A stretch of 64,000 nt of DNA from Cymodocea nodosa (taxonomy: Eukaryota > Streptophyta > Magnoliopsida > Alismatales > Cymodoceaceae): the NCBI GenBank assembly GCA_036874045.1, contig CM072340.1:8571001-8635000 (forward strand), read 5' to 3'. The notes under the pieces are model-generated. The model saw only the letters and a program-made list of their open reading frames with translations, was not told the DNA's origin and made no database searches. Each line of letters opens with the position of its first letter. Position 1 is the first letter of the stretch. Of the stretch, positions 48,374 through 58,779 are shown in pieces. Position numbers and translations under genes: made by a program.

Positions 48374-51346
48374 CATTTAATTACGTTATCTCTTAGAAAA
48401 TGATGTCTAACCTCTATATCCTTTGCTCTTGAATGTAATACAGGATTTTTGGAAAGATTTATTGTAGAACTACTATCACAATAAATCTCAGTTGTATCAT
48501 AAGATAATCCAAAATCTTCTAAAGTTTGCCTTATCAACAGAATCTGAGTGCAACACAGTGTAGCAGCAACATATTCAGCTTCTGTAGTAGAAAGTGCTAC
48601 ACAGTTTTGCTTTTTACTAAACCATGACACCAAATTATTTCCCAATAATTGACATGTTCCATTGGTACTCTTTCTATCAGATTTAGATCCTGCATAATCA
48701 GCATCAGTATATCCTATAAGATCTATTAAACTATTCTTAGAATAATACAGTCCGAAATTTTTAGTTCCTTGTATATATCTAAATATTCTTTTAACTGCAA
48801 TTAGGTGTGATTCTTTAGGATTAGATTGAAATCTAGCACAAACACACACAGCAAACATAATATCAGGTCTACTAGCAGTCAAATAAAGTAAAGAACCAAT
48901 CATACTTCTGTATTTTCTTTGATCTATAGATTTTCCTATGTCATCAATATCTAACTTTAATGTAGTACTCATAGGAGTTCCTCAAATCCTTGTATCATTA
49001 AAATTAAATTTCTTAAGCATTTCATCTACATATTTTTCCTGATATAAAAGTATACCTTTATCCATTTGCTTAATTTGAAGTCCTAGAAAATATGAAAGTT
49101 CTCCTATCATACTCATTTCAAACTGATTAGTCATCTCTTTGGAGAATATTTTTATCAACTTATCAGAGGTTGCTCCAAAGATTATATCATCCACGTATAT
49201 TTGAACAGCAATCTGATCTTTACCATCTCTCTTAATAAATAGAGTATGATTCACTTTCCCATGATATAGCCTTTTTCTATTAAAAAAGTAGATAATCTTC
49301 CATACCATAATCTAGGTGCTTGCTTCAAACCATATAAGGCTTTCTTCAATTTATACACAAAGTCAGGATTTTTAATATCTTCAAATCCAGGTGGTTGTTT
49401 TACATAGACTTCTTCATTAATTAAACCATTCAGAAATGCACTCTTTACATCCATTTGATATAATTTAAATTCCATATAACAAGCATAGGCCAATAATATT
49501 CTAATACTTTCTAACCTAGCCACAAGAGCAAATGTTTCATCACAATCTAATCCTTCTTCCTGTGTATACCCTTGTGCAACTAATCTAGCTTTATTCCTTA
49601 TAACTTGACTAGTTTCGTTTGTTTTGTTTCTAAAGATCCACTTTGTACCTATTATGGACTGATTTTCTAGTGGAGAGACTAATTCCCATACATCATTTTT
49701 GATGAATTGATTTAGTTCTTCTTGCATTGCCACTATCCAATTTTAATCAGATAATGCTTCTTGTATATTCCTTGGTTCGACCATAGAAACAAACATATAC
49801 ATACTATTTAAATTTACTGAAGCTCTAGTTTTAACTCCTTCATTAATATTACCAATGACTTGAGTAATGGGATGTGATGAAGAATAACGCCAATTTCTCT
49901 AATTTTCCTTAATATTCTCATCAACATCTGAAGGTACATCACTTTCATCATTAGTTTGATCATTTAAGTTCATATTTTTGATTTTCTCAGATAAATCATC
50001 AATCTCTCTATTGATCTGTAACTCTTTTGGAAGATTGATCAAATCATCATTATCAGCTTTAGACTGAGATTCTTTAAAAGAATTTTCATTGAAGCTTACA
50101 TGGAGGGTTTCTTCAATAGTCCTAGAAGTCTTGTTATATACTCTATAGACTTTACTTCTAGTAGAGTAACCTACAAATATTCCTTCATCCGATTTGGCTT
50201 GAAATTTATCCCTTTTATCCTTAGTATTAAGAATAAAACACTTGCAGCCAAATGGTTTCATATAGGAAATTTTTGAACTCTATTAAACATAATTTCAAAA
50301 GAAGTTTTATTAACATGAGGTCTTAAATGACTTCTGTTAATAACATAACAAGCTGTATTTACTACTTCAACCCAAAGATTTTGAGGTAACTTATGTTCAT
50401 TCAAGATAGTTTTGGCCATTTCTTGAAGTGATCTATTCTTTCTCTCAACAACACTATTTTGACACGGTGCTCTTGGAAAAGAAAATCTATGATCAATGTC
50501 ATGCTCATTATAATAATTATCCATTTGATCATTATCAAATTCAGTTCCATGATCACTCCTAAGTTTTTGAATAGAGAAACTCTGTTCATTTTGAACAAAA
50601 TTGCAAAACATTTTAAACTTTTCAAAAACTTCTGTCTTAGATTCTAGAAAATATACCCAAGTGTATCTAGAGAAGTCATCTACTAAAACAAATACATACC
50701 GTTTACCACCAAGACTCATGTTTCTTGTTGGTTCAAAAAGATCCATATGTATAAGTTCTAAGACTCTCTTGCTTGAAATATTAGTTTTGGATTTAAAAGA
50801 GTTTTTATGAAGTTTACCTAACTCATATGCATCACACATAAAGTCCTTTGAGTATTTAATCTTTAGTAAACCTCTCACTAAATGTTTTTTTGATAGATTA
50901 TGTAACAGTTTCATATTTATATGCCCAATCCTTCTATGCCACAGATATGCATCACTAGTTTCAGCTAGCAAACATGAATTTAAATCAACTACACCAGAAG
51001 GTAAAGATAAAATACATACAGAACCTTTTCTTTTAGTAATAAACTTAATTTCATCTGTATTTTTATCAATTATTTTGCATACATTATCTTCAAACACTAC
51101 ATAATATCCATTTTTAGTTAGTTTTATGACACTTAGCAAATTAAATCCTAGGTTTTCTACATATAGTACATTTGAAATAACACAAGTAGGAGTTATTTGA
51201 ACATTGCCCATACCTATGATTTTATCTTTGCTTTTGTTTCCAAATGTTACACTTCCTTTAATGGTATTTGTAAAATTTTGTAGTAGACTTTTCTATTCAG
51301 TCATGTGACTTGACGCTCCACTATCCAAGATCCATTTTGATGTTGT
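48374..51346 (-). pseudogene. Element C2 pol fossil (protease to RNase H)
   Basis: Reversed family C pol, about 95% like C1 where compared. On the minus strand it has the protease active-site block at the 51346 end, 'VCILSLPSGVVDLNSCLLAE', 'LWHRRIGHINMKLLHNL', and an integrase region with 'VFVLVDDFSRYTWVYFLES' and 'LRSDHGTEFDNDQMDNYYNE', better preserved than in C1. The reverse transcriptase has 'MDVKSAFLNGLINEEVYVKQ' and 'YVDDIIFGAT' (about 49200). RNase H has 'ALSTTEAEYVAATLCCTQIL'. The C-terminal side is interrupted by C1 at 48373, the N-terminal side by B at 51347. Broken, with about five breaks. Confidence 0.88.
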
Positions 51347-53210
51347 TGTTAGGATCAGTAGGTTCACTAGAGGGGGGTGAATGGTGAAAGTGTGTAGTTT
51401 TTAAAATTCTTTTGATGTTGAATCGAATGATTCAATAGAAATGTAATGAGAAGAAATTAAATGAATGCAAATCAATAGAGACAAGAAACACACAGCAAAT
51501 TTTTAGGTGGTTCACCAACTTGGCTAGTCCAACCCCAAGATTCACTTGGACTTCACTAAGTGTTTCAACACTTACACACTTGCTTTCAGGTCAAAGCAAG
51601 AACCAACTACATAGAAGTTTTCAAATATAAACTTAAGAAAACCAACCTCTAGAGTTTTCAGGTCAAAACTCAAACCAACATTGAATGTAGCTTTCAAGTT
51701 GAAGCCACGAACCAACAACTTTAATCTTTCAATCAGAGTTTTGGTGCACAGAGCTTTTTCTATAGTTGATCTTTAGAATATGCTTCACTGTTTGCAAACT
51801 TGAGTGTAATTGGAATTGGAGTGTAGCTCACTGTATGTGGTATATTCGTTATCTCTGTATTTTCCTTTCTTAAACTCCTCATATTTATACCAAAGGTATA
51901 ACGATCATATTTCTTTGTCAACGGATGTATTCTGCTATACTTGATTAGACACCAGTCAAATATGGTAAGTTACCATTCAGAAAGTTATTTCAAGATGTCT
52001 TATCGATTTTCCTAACCTTTCGAATAGTTAGTTGCGTATTCTCCGAAGAATATCTGTAACTCACCGAAAGATCACTTAAACCTTTCTGCCAGGTAGGATT
52101 CTAGAATATTTACTGTGAGCTATCATTCAATCGGATACTTATAACTGTAACTCACCGAACAGTTATATAACTGTCGGATAGTTGGCTATAGTAACCCTTT
52201 GTTAACTTTCCGATTACTTCAATTCAGCACGTGCATAAAAGGCTGACTTAAGTTTCGGTTGGTTATCCCTGTAACTCACCGAAATGCTTTAGGATTTTGG
52301 ATAGTTATCTTTCTAACTCTTCGAAAACTTATTTGAGCTTCTCTTTGGAATTCTGCACGTGGGAAATTCAAAGACTTAAGTTTCAGATGGTTATCCCTAT
52401 AACTCATCGAAACGCTTCAAGATTTTGGATAGTTATCTTTCTAACTCTCTGAAAACTTATTTAAGCTTCTTTCTGGAATTCTACACGTGGGAAATTCAAT
52501 GACTTAAGTTTTGGATGGTTATCCCTGTAACTCACTGAAACGCTTCAGGATTTCGGATAGTTATCTTTCTAACTCTCCGAAAACCCTTTTTGAAATTTTG
52601 GATAGTTATCTAACTCTCCGATTTTCCCTTTTAAGCTTTCAACTACCGGCTTCTCCATTTAGCACGTGCATAATAAGATGACTTAATTTCCAGAAAGTTA
52701 TACCTGTAACTTACCAGAAAACTCGAATAGTTATCTAACTCTCTAAAAAGAAAACTCGGATAGTTATCTAACTCTCCGACAAGTCCTTTAAGCTTCCGTT
52801 CTATATTTTTGCATGTGATTTATTGAATGACTTAAGTTTCGGATAGTTAGCCTTTCTAACTTTCCGATTTTCCTTTTTCTTTCGAATAGTTAACTTCTTA
52901 ACTCTCTGATCATTCAACCAACTTAACTGTCTGATTATTTAACTCTCTGAAGGCTTTGAAAAATTCGGATAGTTATCCTTCTAACTATCTAATAGTCTTG
53001 CTGCTGTTTTACTCTTCAGATACTTGGACCTGTAACTGTCTGATTTTCCTGTAGCTTTAAGGCAGTATCTTCTAAAACTTCCTCCATCTGTTCGTTTGTT
53101 TGGAATTTGTTCTATTTGCCTTCTCATCTAATGCTGCTCTGACTTAACTATGAAATACAATATGTTTCCTCACATAGGTTTTGCATTATCAAAATACTAG
53201 GGTCCTAACA
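51347..53210 (-). repeat. 3' LTR of element B (1864 bp)
   Basis: The plus-strand ends are TGTTAGGATC and GGTCCTAACA. The U3 is packed with 'ggatagttatctttctaact' and 'ctgtaactcaccgaa' hairpin halves. Three ~128-base tandem units start near 52246, 52374 and 52502, the first two with 'cacgtgggaaattca' sites, and further 'gcacgtgcataa' sites lie near 52227 and 52665. A minus-strand TATA box ('catatttataccaaagg' on plus) lies near 51878-51895. Confidence 0.9.
52246..52630 (-). repeat. Tandem ~128-bp U3 repeat of element B, three units
   Basis: Each unit begins 'acttaagttt' (52246, 52374, 52502) and contains 'ggttatccctgtaactcac' and 'gatagttatctttctaactc'. It corresponds in content to the 120-base units of element A, though each LTR seems to have expanded its own unit. 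Confidence 0.8.
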
Positions 53211-53605
53211 ATCCCCCCCTTTTTGATAATGACAAAAACATTTACATTAAATTACATGTGTTTCACTCCCTAGTGTATTTCTATACATTCAGTCACACAG
53301 AGAACCAAATAAACAGGAATTTATCAAGACTATACTGATGTGGAGGGATTCTTCCCCCTGACTTTGTGTTGTCTTCTCCCCCTATTTGTGTGCTGAGTTC
53401 TTCTTCACCTCTTTTAATAATTCTCTTTCAGTTCTTGCTGGAAATACTGTAAGGGACATATACTTTACTAATTTCCAAAATCTTCTCCCCCTTTTTGTCA
53501 TTATATAAAAAGGTGAGGATAGTAAAATTGATATTGAATATATCCTGCACGAGTAAGTTAGTAGAAAAACAAGCTCCCATATGGTGAGCTTGAGGAAAAA
53601 AATAT
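53211..53605 (-). other. Element B 3' untranslated region and polypurine tracts
   Basis: Non-coding. On the minus strand it carries several polypurine-like tracts ('aaaaaggggggat' abutting the LTR, 53211-53224; 'gggggaagaa' near 53354; 'ggggagaaga' near 53377; 'aaaaagggggagaag' near 53486), as in element A. Confidence 0.75.
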
Positions 53606-56600
53606 TTAAAGGTCTAGTAAAGAACATATGCCTAGATTTCTTCTAATATGATTAAAAGTTGATTCAATTAAAGGTTTGGTGAAAATATCTGCAAGTTGAT
53701 TTTCTGTTGGCACAAACTTAAGTAAGATGTTCCCTTTTTCCACATGATCTCTTAGAAAATGATGTCTTATCTTGATATGCTTGGCTCTGGAATGAAGTAC
53801 TGTATTCTTAGATAGATTGATTGCACTACTGTTATCACAAAATATCATTGAGTTCTGAATTTTCAGTCTGTAATCTGTTAGAGTTTGCTGCATCCAAAGA
53901 ATTTGGACACAGCATAGTCCTGCTGTAATATACTCGGCTTCAGTAGTAGATAAAGCAATACAATTTTGTTTCCTACTGAACTAAGAGATTAAAGAATTTC
54001 CAAGTAGTTGACAAGTACCACTAGTGCTTTTTCTGTCAGATCTACTACCTACATAATCTGCATCACTATAGCTTGTTAAAATCAAGTTACTATCAGTTGA
54101 GTAGAATAGTTCGAAATCTTTTGTTCCTTGTAGATATCTGAAAATCCTTTTGACTGATTTCAAGTGCGATTCCTTTGGTGATGCTTGAAATCTAGCACAC
54201 AAGCATACACTAAGCATAATATCTAGCCTGCTAGCTGAAAGGTATAATAGGGATCCAATCATACCTCTATATTGTTTTTGATCCACTACAACACTTGAAT
54301 CATCCATTTCCAGTTTAATACTTGAACTCATTGGAGTATTTGCAGGTTTGATGTTTTCATAACCAAATTTCTTCAACATCTCTTTACAGTACTTTTCTTG
54401 GTTGACAAAAATGTCATTCTGCACTTGATGAATCTGTAATCCCAAAAAAAACTTCAATTCTCCCATCATGCTCATTTCGAATTTACTTTTCATCAAATTC
54501 AGAAATTCATGACAGAGATCTTCTGAAGTGGCTCTAAAGACTATATCATCAACATAAATCTGTACAATCAAAATATGCACATCAAAAGTTTTGATAAACA
54601 AAGTGCTGTCCACTTTGCCTATAGAAAAATTGTTTCCAATTAAAAACTTTTTCAATTTCTTATACCAAGCTTTGGGTGCCTATTTGAGACCATATAGAGT
54701 CTTTCTTAATTTGTAGACATGATCTGGCTTGAATTCATCTTCAAATCTAGGAGGTTGTTTAACAAACACTTCTTCCTGAATTTCTCCATTTAAGAAAGCA
54801 CTTTTCACATCCATCTAAAACAATCTTATTTTCATAGTACTTGCAAAAGCAAGCAACAATCTGATAGCTTTAATCCTGGCTATAGGAGCAAAAGTTTCTT
54901 CATAATCAATACCTTCCCGCTGACTGTAGCCTTAAGCAACTAATCGAGCTTTATTTTTGAGAATATTACCTTCTTCACCTAATTTGTTTTTGAAAATCCA
55001 TTTAGTTCCAATGATGGATTTTCCTGCAGTTTTTTTTACTAGTTCCCAAACATTATTTTTCTAGAACTAATTTAATTCTTCCTGCATAGCCATTGTACAA
55101 TAGGTATCCTTACGTGCTTCATCTACTGATTTTGGCTCTATTTCTAACACAAATGCACAAAAATTGCAGATATCTTGTGCTTTGCTTCTAGTTTGTACCT
55201 CTTTAGATATATTTCCAATAATTTGTTCCTCGGGATGATCAGATCTAAACTTCCAACTATTATGATTCTGATATCTATTATTGAGATTCTGGTCTGACAC
55301 TTGTGAAATGAGTTTCTGCTTGCAGTTATCATCTTTAAAGTATTCATTTTCACCATCATTTTTAATCTTCAACTTTTTGAAATTCTAGATCAGATCTTCA
55401 TCAAATTGAATATTTATACTTTCCTCCACTCTTCCATCCTTAGCAAAATATACCTTGTAAGCTTTGCTTCTAGAGGAGTAACCAACAAGTATGGCAGGTT
55501 CAAACTTTGCATCAAACTTGTCTTTAGCATTTCCTGTATTTAAGACAAAGCATTTGCATCCAAATGTCTTAAAATAGCCAACATTTGGAGTTTTATCAAA
55601 CCAAATTTCAAAGGGTGTCTTATTCAACATGGATCTAATGTGAGTTCTGTTGGAAATGTGACAAGTTGTTCCTACAGCTTCTGCCTAGAGAAATTTAGGT
55701 AGATCTGTGGCATTTAACATAGTTCTAGCCATTTCTTGTAATGTCCTATTTTTCCTTTCCACAACTCCATTTTGAGTAGGAGTTCTAGGATAAGAGAATT
55801 CATGCAGAATTCCAAATGAATTGCAAAGGCTTTCAAATTCATAGTTTTCAAATTCTCCTCCATGATCACTTCTGATTTTCTTCACTATTAGTTCTTTTTG
55901 ATTCTGAACTCTTATGTAGAAATTCCTAAACTCATTGCAAATTTCATTTTTATGTGTCAAAAATATTACCCAAGTTAATCTAGAGAAATCATCAACAATA
56001 ACAAAGGTATATTTTTGACCCTCAAAACTTGAAACTTGAGAGGGACCAAATAAATCCAAATGTAACAATTCCAATGGCCTTTTGGTGGTAAAAGCATTTT
56101 TGTTGTGAAGGGCAGTTCCCTTCTGCTTCCCTAGCATACACTCACTACATACTCTATCTTTCTTAAAAGTGAGTTTAGGCAGACCCCTGACAAGATCACC
56201 TGTGGATAGCTTCCTGATATTCTTCATACTAATATGGCCAAGTCTTCTATGCCACACCTAATCATCTTCACTAGTTGCTACCAAACAGGAATTGCTTGCA
56301 GAATTTTCACATGGAAAGTTTAATGTATAAATTGAGCAATTTCTAAAACCAGTAAATTTAGGTTCATTCGAGGCTGGATCAATAATGAAACAATTTTCAG
56401 CATTAAAAGAAATAGTATAACCTTTATCACATAATTGTCCTACACTTAACAAATTTTGTTTTAATCCATTTACATGCAAGACATTCTCAATTATACCATT
56501 TTCAAATGTAATATTTCCTATTGCAGTTATTTTACACTTTTCATTATTTCCAAACTTAACAGATCCTGAACTTAAGTTTTTAACAAAGTCAAAAAAACTT

Positions 56601-57600
56601 TTCTTACCTATCATGTGCTTTGAGCATCCATTGTCCACGATCCATTTAGTTGAACATGCTTGAAACTCCTTGTCACCCTACAAATCATATTGAAATTAAA
56701 GCTTTTGGTACCCAAATCTTCTTAGGTTCAGTAGAGTTAGTCCTTAAAACATTAAATCTATTACCTCTTGGCAGCCACATATGACTTGATCTTTGTTTGA
56801 TGGCAAACACAGTGGTGCCATCTTTATAAGATCGAATCACTCCACCATAATAAGGTATTTCCTATGGTGTAGCATATCCTAGGCCATATTTATTCCCATT
56901 TGATCGTTGAGATCCTTTCATTTAATTTAATCCTTTTTGACCTTGAGTGAATTTACATATGGTATCTTTCAAATCTGATATAGTAGTTAATAGATTTTTA
57001 TTTTCATCTTTTAATTCACAGTTAACACAACTACACTTATCTAAATTTGATTTTAGATTTCTATTTTCAACTATAGTTGATTCTAATTCAGCAAATGAAT
57101 TTTCTAAACAATGATTTAATCTTTTAATTTCTTTCTTAAAATCTCTACACTTCACATATAAATTATCTACAGTAGACAGACGACTGTTTATGTCTAAATC
57201 ATCATGCTTATTTTCTGAACTAAAGGAAGTAGAGCATACCTCTTGTGTTGCAAAACAAACATTGGCTGCAGCTTCATCTTCAGAATCTGATGAACAGCTT
57301 GAAGAGCTACTGTCATCCCATGTAGGTTTGAGAGCCATCTTCTTTTTGTCCTTCAATCTCTTCTTCTTATCTCCTTGATCCTCTTCTGTCTGAAATGGAT
57401 AGAAGGTCTGTATGTACCCTTGCCTTTTACATTTGAAACATGTAGGGATAGTCCTTTTAGAAGAGCTGGACTTATACTTTTTCTTCATAAACTTTCTGAA
57501 GTTCCTTGCCAACAACATGATCTCATCATCGTCTGAGCTTGGAGCTTCTTCTATAGATGGAAATGTTATTTCCTTTTTCTTTTCAGTTTTCTTTTGAGGA
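53606..57600 (-). pseudogene. Element B pol fossil
   Basis: On the minus strand a CCHC-like knuckle ('CFKCKRQGYIQTFYP', about 57440) is followed by a Ser/Asp-rich linker and coiled coil (57518-56922). The protease is 'MDNGCSKHMIGKKSFFD' (near 56638). The pre-integrase zinc region is 'MWHRRLGHISMKNIRKL' (56257), with 'VCSECMLGKQKGTALHNKN'. The integrase core has 'FVIVDDFSRLTWVIFLTHKN', 'IRSDHGGEFENYEFESLCNS' and 'PRTPTQNGVVERKNRTLQEM'. The reverse transcriptase has 'VQIYVDDIVFRATSED' (about 54560). RNase H has 'SRSDRKSTSGTCQLLGNSL' and 'HSRAKHIKIRHHFLRDH'. The end is 'LGICSLLDL' (53606). More complete in the integrase than element A. About eight breaks. Confidence 0.88.
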
Positions 57601-58235
57601 GCTCCTTCTTGCTCTTTCTAGTCCTTCATCTGAACTTTGTGGGCTAGAAGATTGCCCAACAGTTCTTCAACTATGTAGTTGTTGAGATCCTTGGAATCTT
57701 GAATAGATGTGGACTTCTGTTTCCACTCAACAGTTAAGCTCCTCAAGATCTTCTGTACCTGTTCACGTGAAGAGAATTCCTTTCCCAAGCCTTTCAAACT
57801 GTTAATGATTTTAGTAAATCTTGAAAACATTTCAGTTATGTTTTCATTATCATTCATTTTAAACAGTTCAAGTTTTCTCAACAGGATACTGATTTTTGTA
57901 TCCTTAACTTCGCTTGTACCTTCGTGAGTAACTTGAAGGATTTTCTAAGCCTCATAAGCAGACTTACATGCAAATACTTTATTATATTGATCAGCAGTTA
58001 GTGCACAATAAATGGCATTCAACCCTCTAGCATCCAATTGGATGAGTTTCTCATCCTCCTCAGACCAGTTCATAACATCACTGGTTGGAAGTGTCATTCC
58101 AAGAACAACAATCTTCTAGAGTTTAACATCAGAACTCCTAAGGAAACACTCCATTCTATTCTTCCAATAGTTGTAATTGGAACCATCAAATAGTGGAGGT
58201 CTATAAATGTTTTGTCCCTCAACAAATTGAGCCAT
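57601..58235 (-). pseudogene. Element B gag fossil
   Basis: The minus-strand ATG at 58235 opens 'MAQFVEGQNIYRPPLFDGSN' and continues as a UBN2-type copia capsid domain ('YWKNRMECFLRSS', 'LDARGLNAIYCALTADQYNK', 'LQVTHEGTSEVKDTKISI'). The longest clean frame, 57881-57618, ends with 'SKDLNNYIVEELLGNLLAHK'. It would assemble particles and package element RNA. Collinear with element A gag at 13828 onward. Broken, with a few breaks. Confidence 0.85.
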
Positions 58236-58272
58236 AAATCCAAATGGTTAAATCTTATGAAGGATTAACCTA

Positions 58273-58284
58273 GCTCTGATACCA
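58273..58284 (-). promoter_or_regulatory. Primer-binding site of element B
   Basis: On the minus strand 'tggtatcagagc' is the standard initiator tRNA-Met complement, two bases from the LTR. Confidence 0.88.
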
Positions 58285-58286
58285 AT

Positions 58287-58779
58287 TGTTAGGATCGGTA
58301 GGCTCACTAGAGGGGGAGTGAATGGTGAAAGTGTGTAGTTTTTAAAATTCTTTTGATGTTGAATCGAATGATTCAATAAAAATGTAATGAGAAGAAATTA
58401 AATGAATGCAAATCAATAGAGACAAGAAACACACAGCAAATTTTTAGGTGGTTCACCAACTTGGCTAGTCCACCCCCAAGATTCACTTGGGCTTCACTAA
58501 GTGTTTCAATACTTACACACTTGCTTTCAGGTCAAAGCAAGAACCAACTACATAGAAGTTTTCAAGTATAAACTTCAGAAAACCAACCTCTAGAGTTTTC
58601 AGGTTGAAACTCAAGCCAACACTGAATGTAGCTTTTAGGTTGAAGCCATGAACCAACTTTAATCTTTCAATCAGAGTTTTGGCACATAGAGCTTTTTCTG
58701 CAGTTGCTCTTTAGAATACGCTTCACTGTTTGCAGACTTGAGTGTAATTGGAATTGGAGTGTAGCTCACTGTATGTAGT
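58287..58779 (-). repeat. 5' LTR of element B, inner part
   Basis: Matches 51347-51840 at about 96%. It stops at 'gtatgtagt' where the Athila LTR begins; the 3' LTR continues 'gtatgtggtatattcg'. The remainder should lie beyond the right edge of the window, after the Athila element. Confidence 0.9.

Larger units (their letters stand above)
51347..58779 (-). mobile_element. Sirevirus-type copia element B (3' LTR to interrupted 5' LTR)
   Basis: On the minus strand: 5' LTR (from 58779 down to 58287, its outer part displaced by an Athila element), primer site (58273-58284), gag (from 58235), pol (to 53606), polypurine tracts and 3' LTR (53210-51347). It is the same lineage as element A, with similar but not identical LTRs (1864 bp here). 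The LTRs differ by about 4% over ~390 bases, suggesting about 1.5 million years. It is inserted in element C2 between gag and protease; the left flank is GTTGT, and the right flank lies beyond the window. Coding parts broken, with about ten breaks. Confidence 0.9.
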
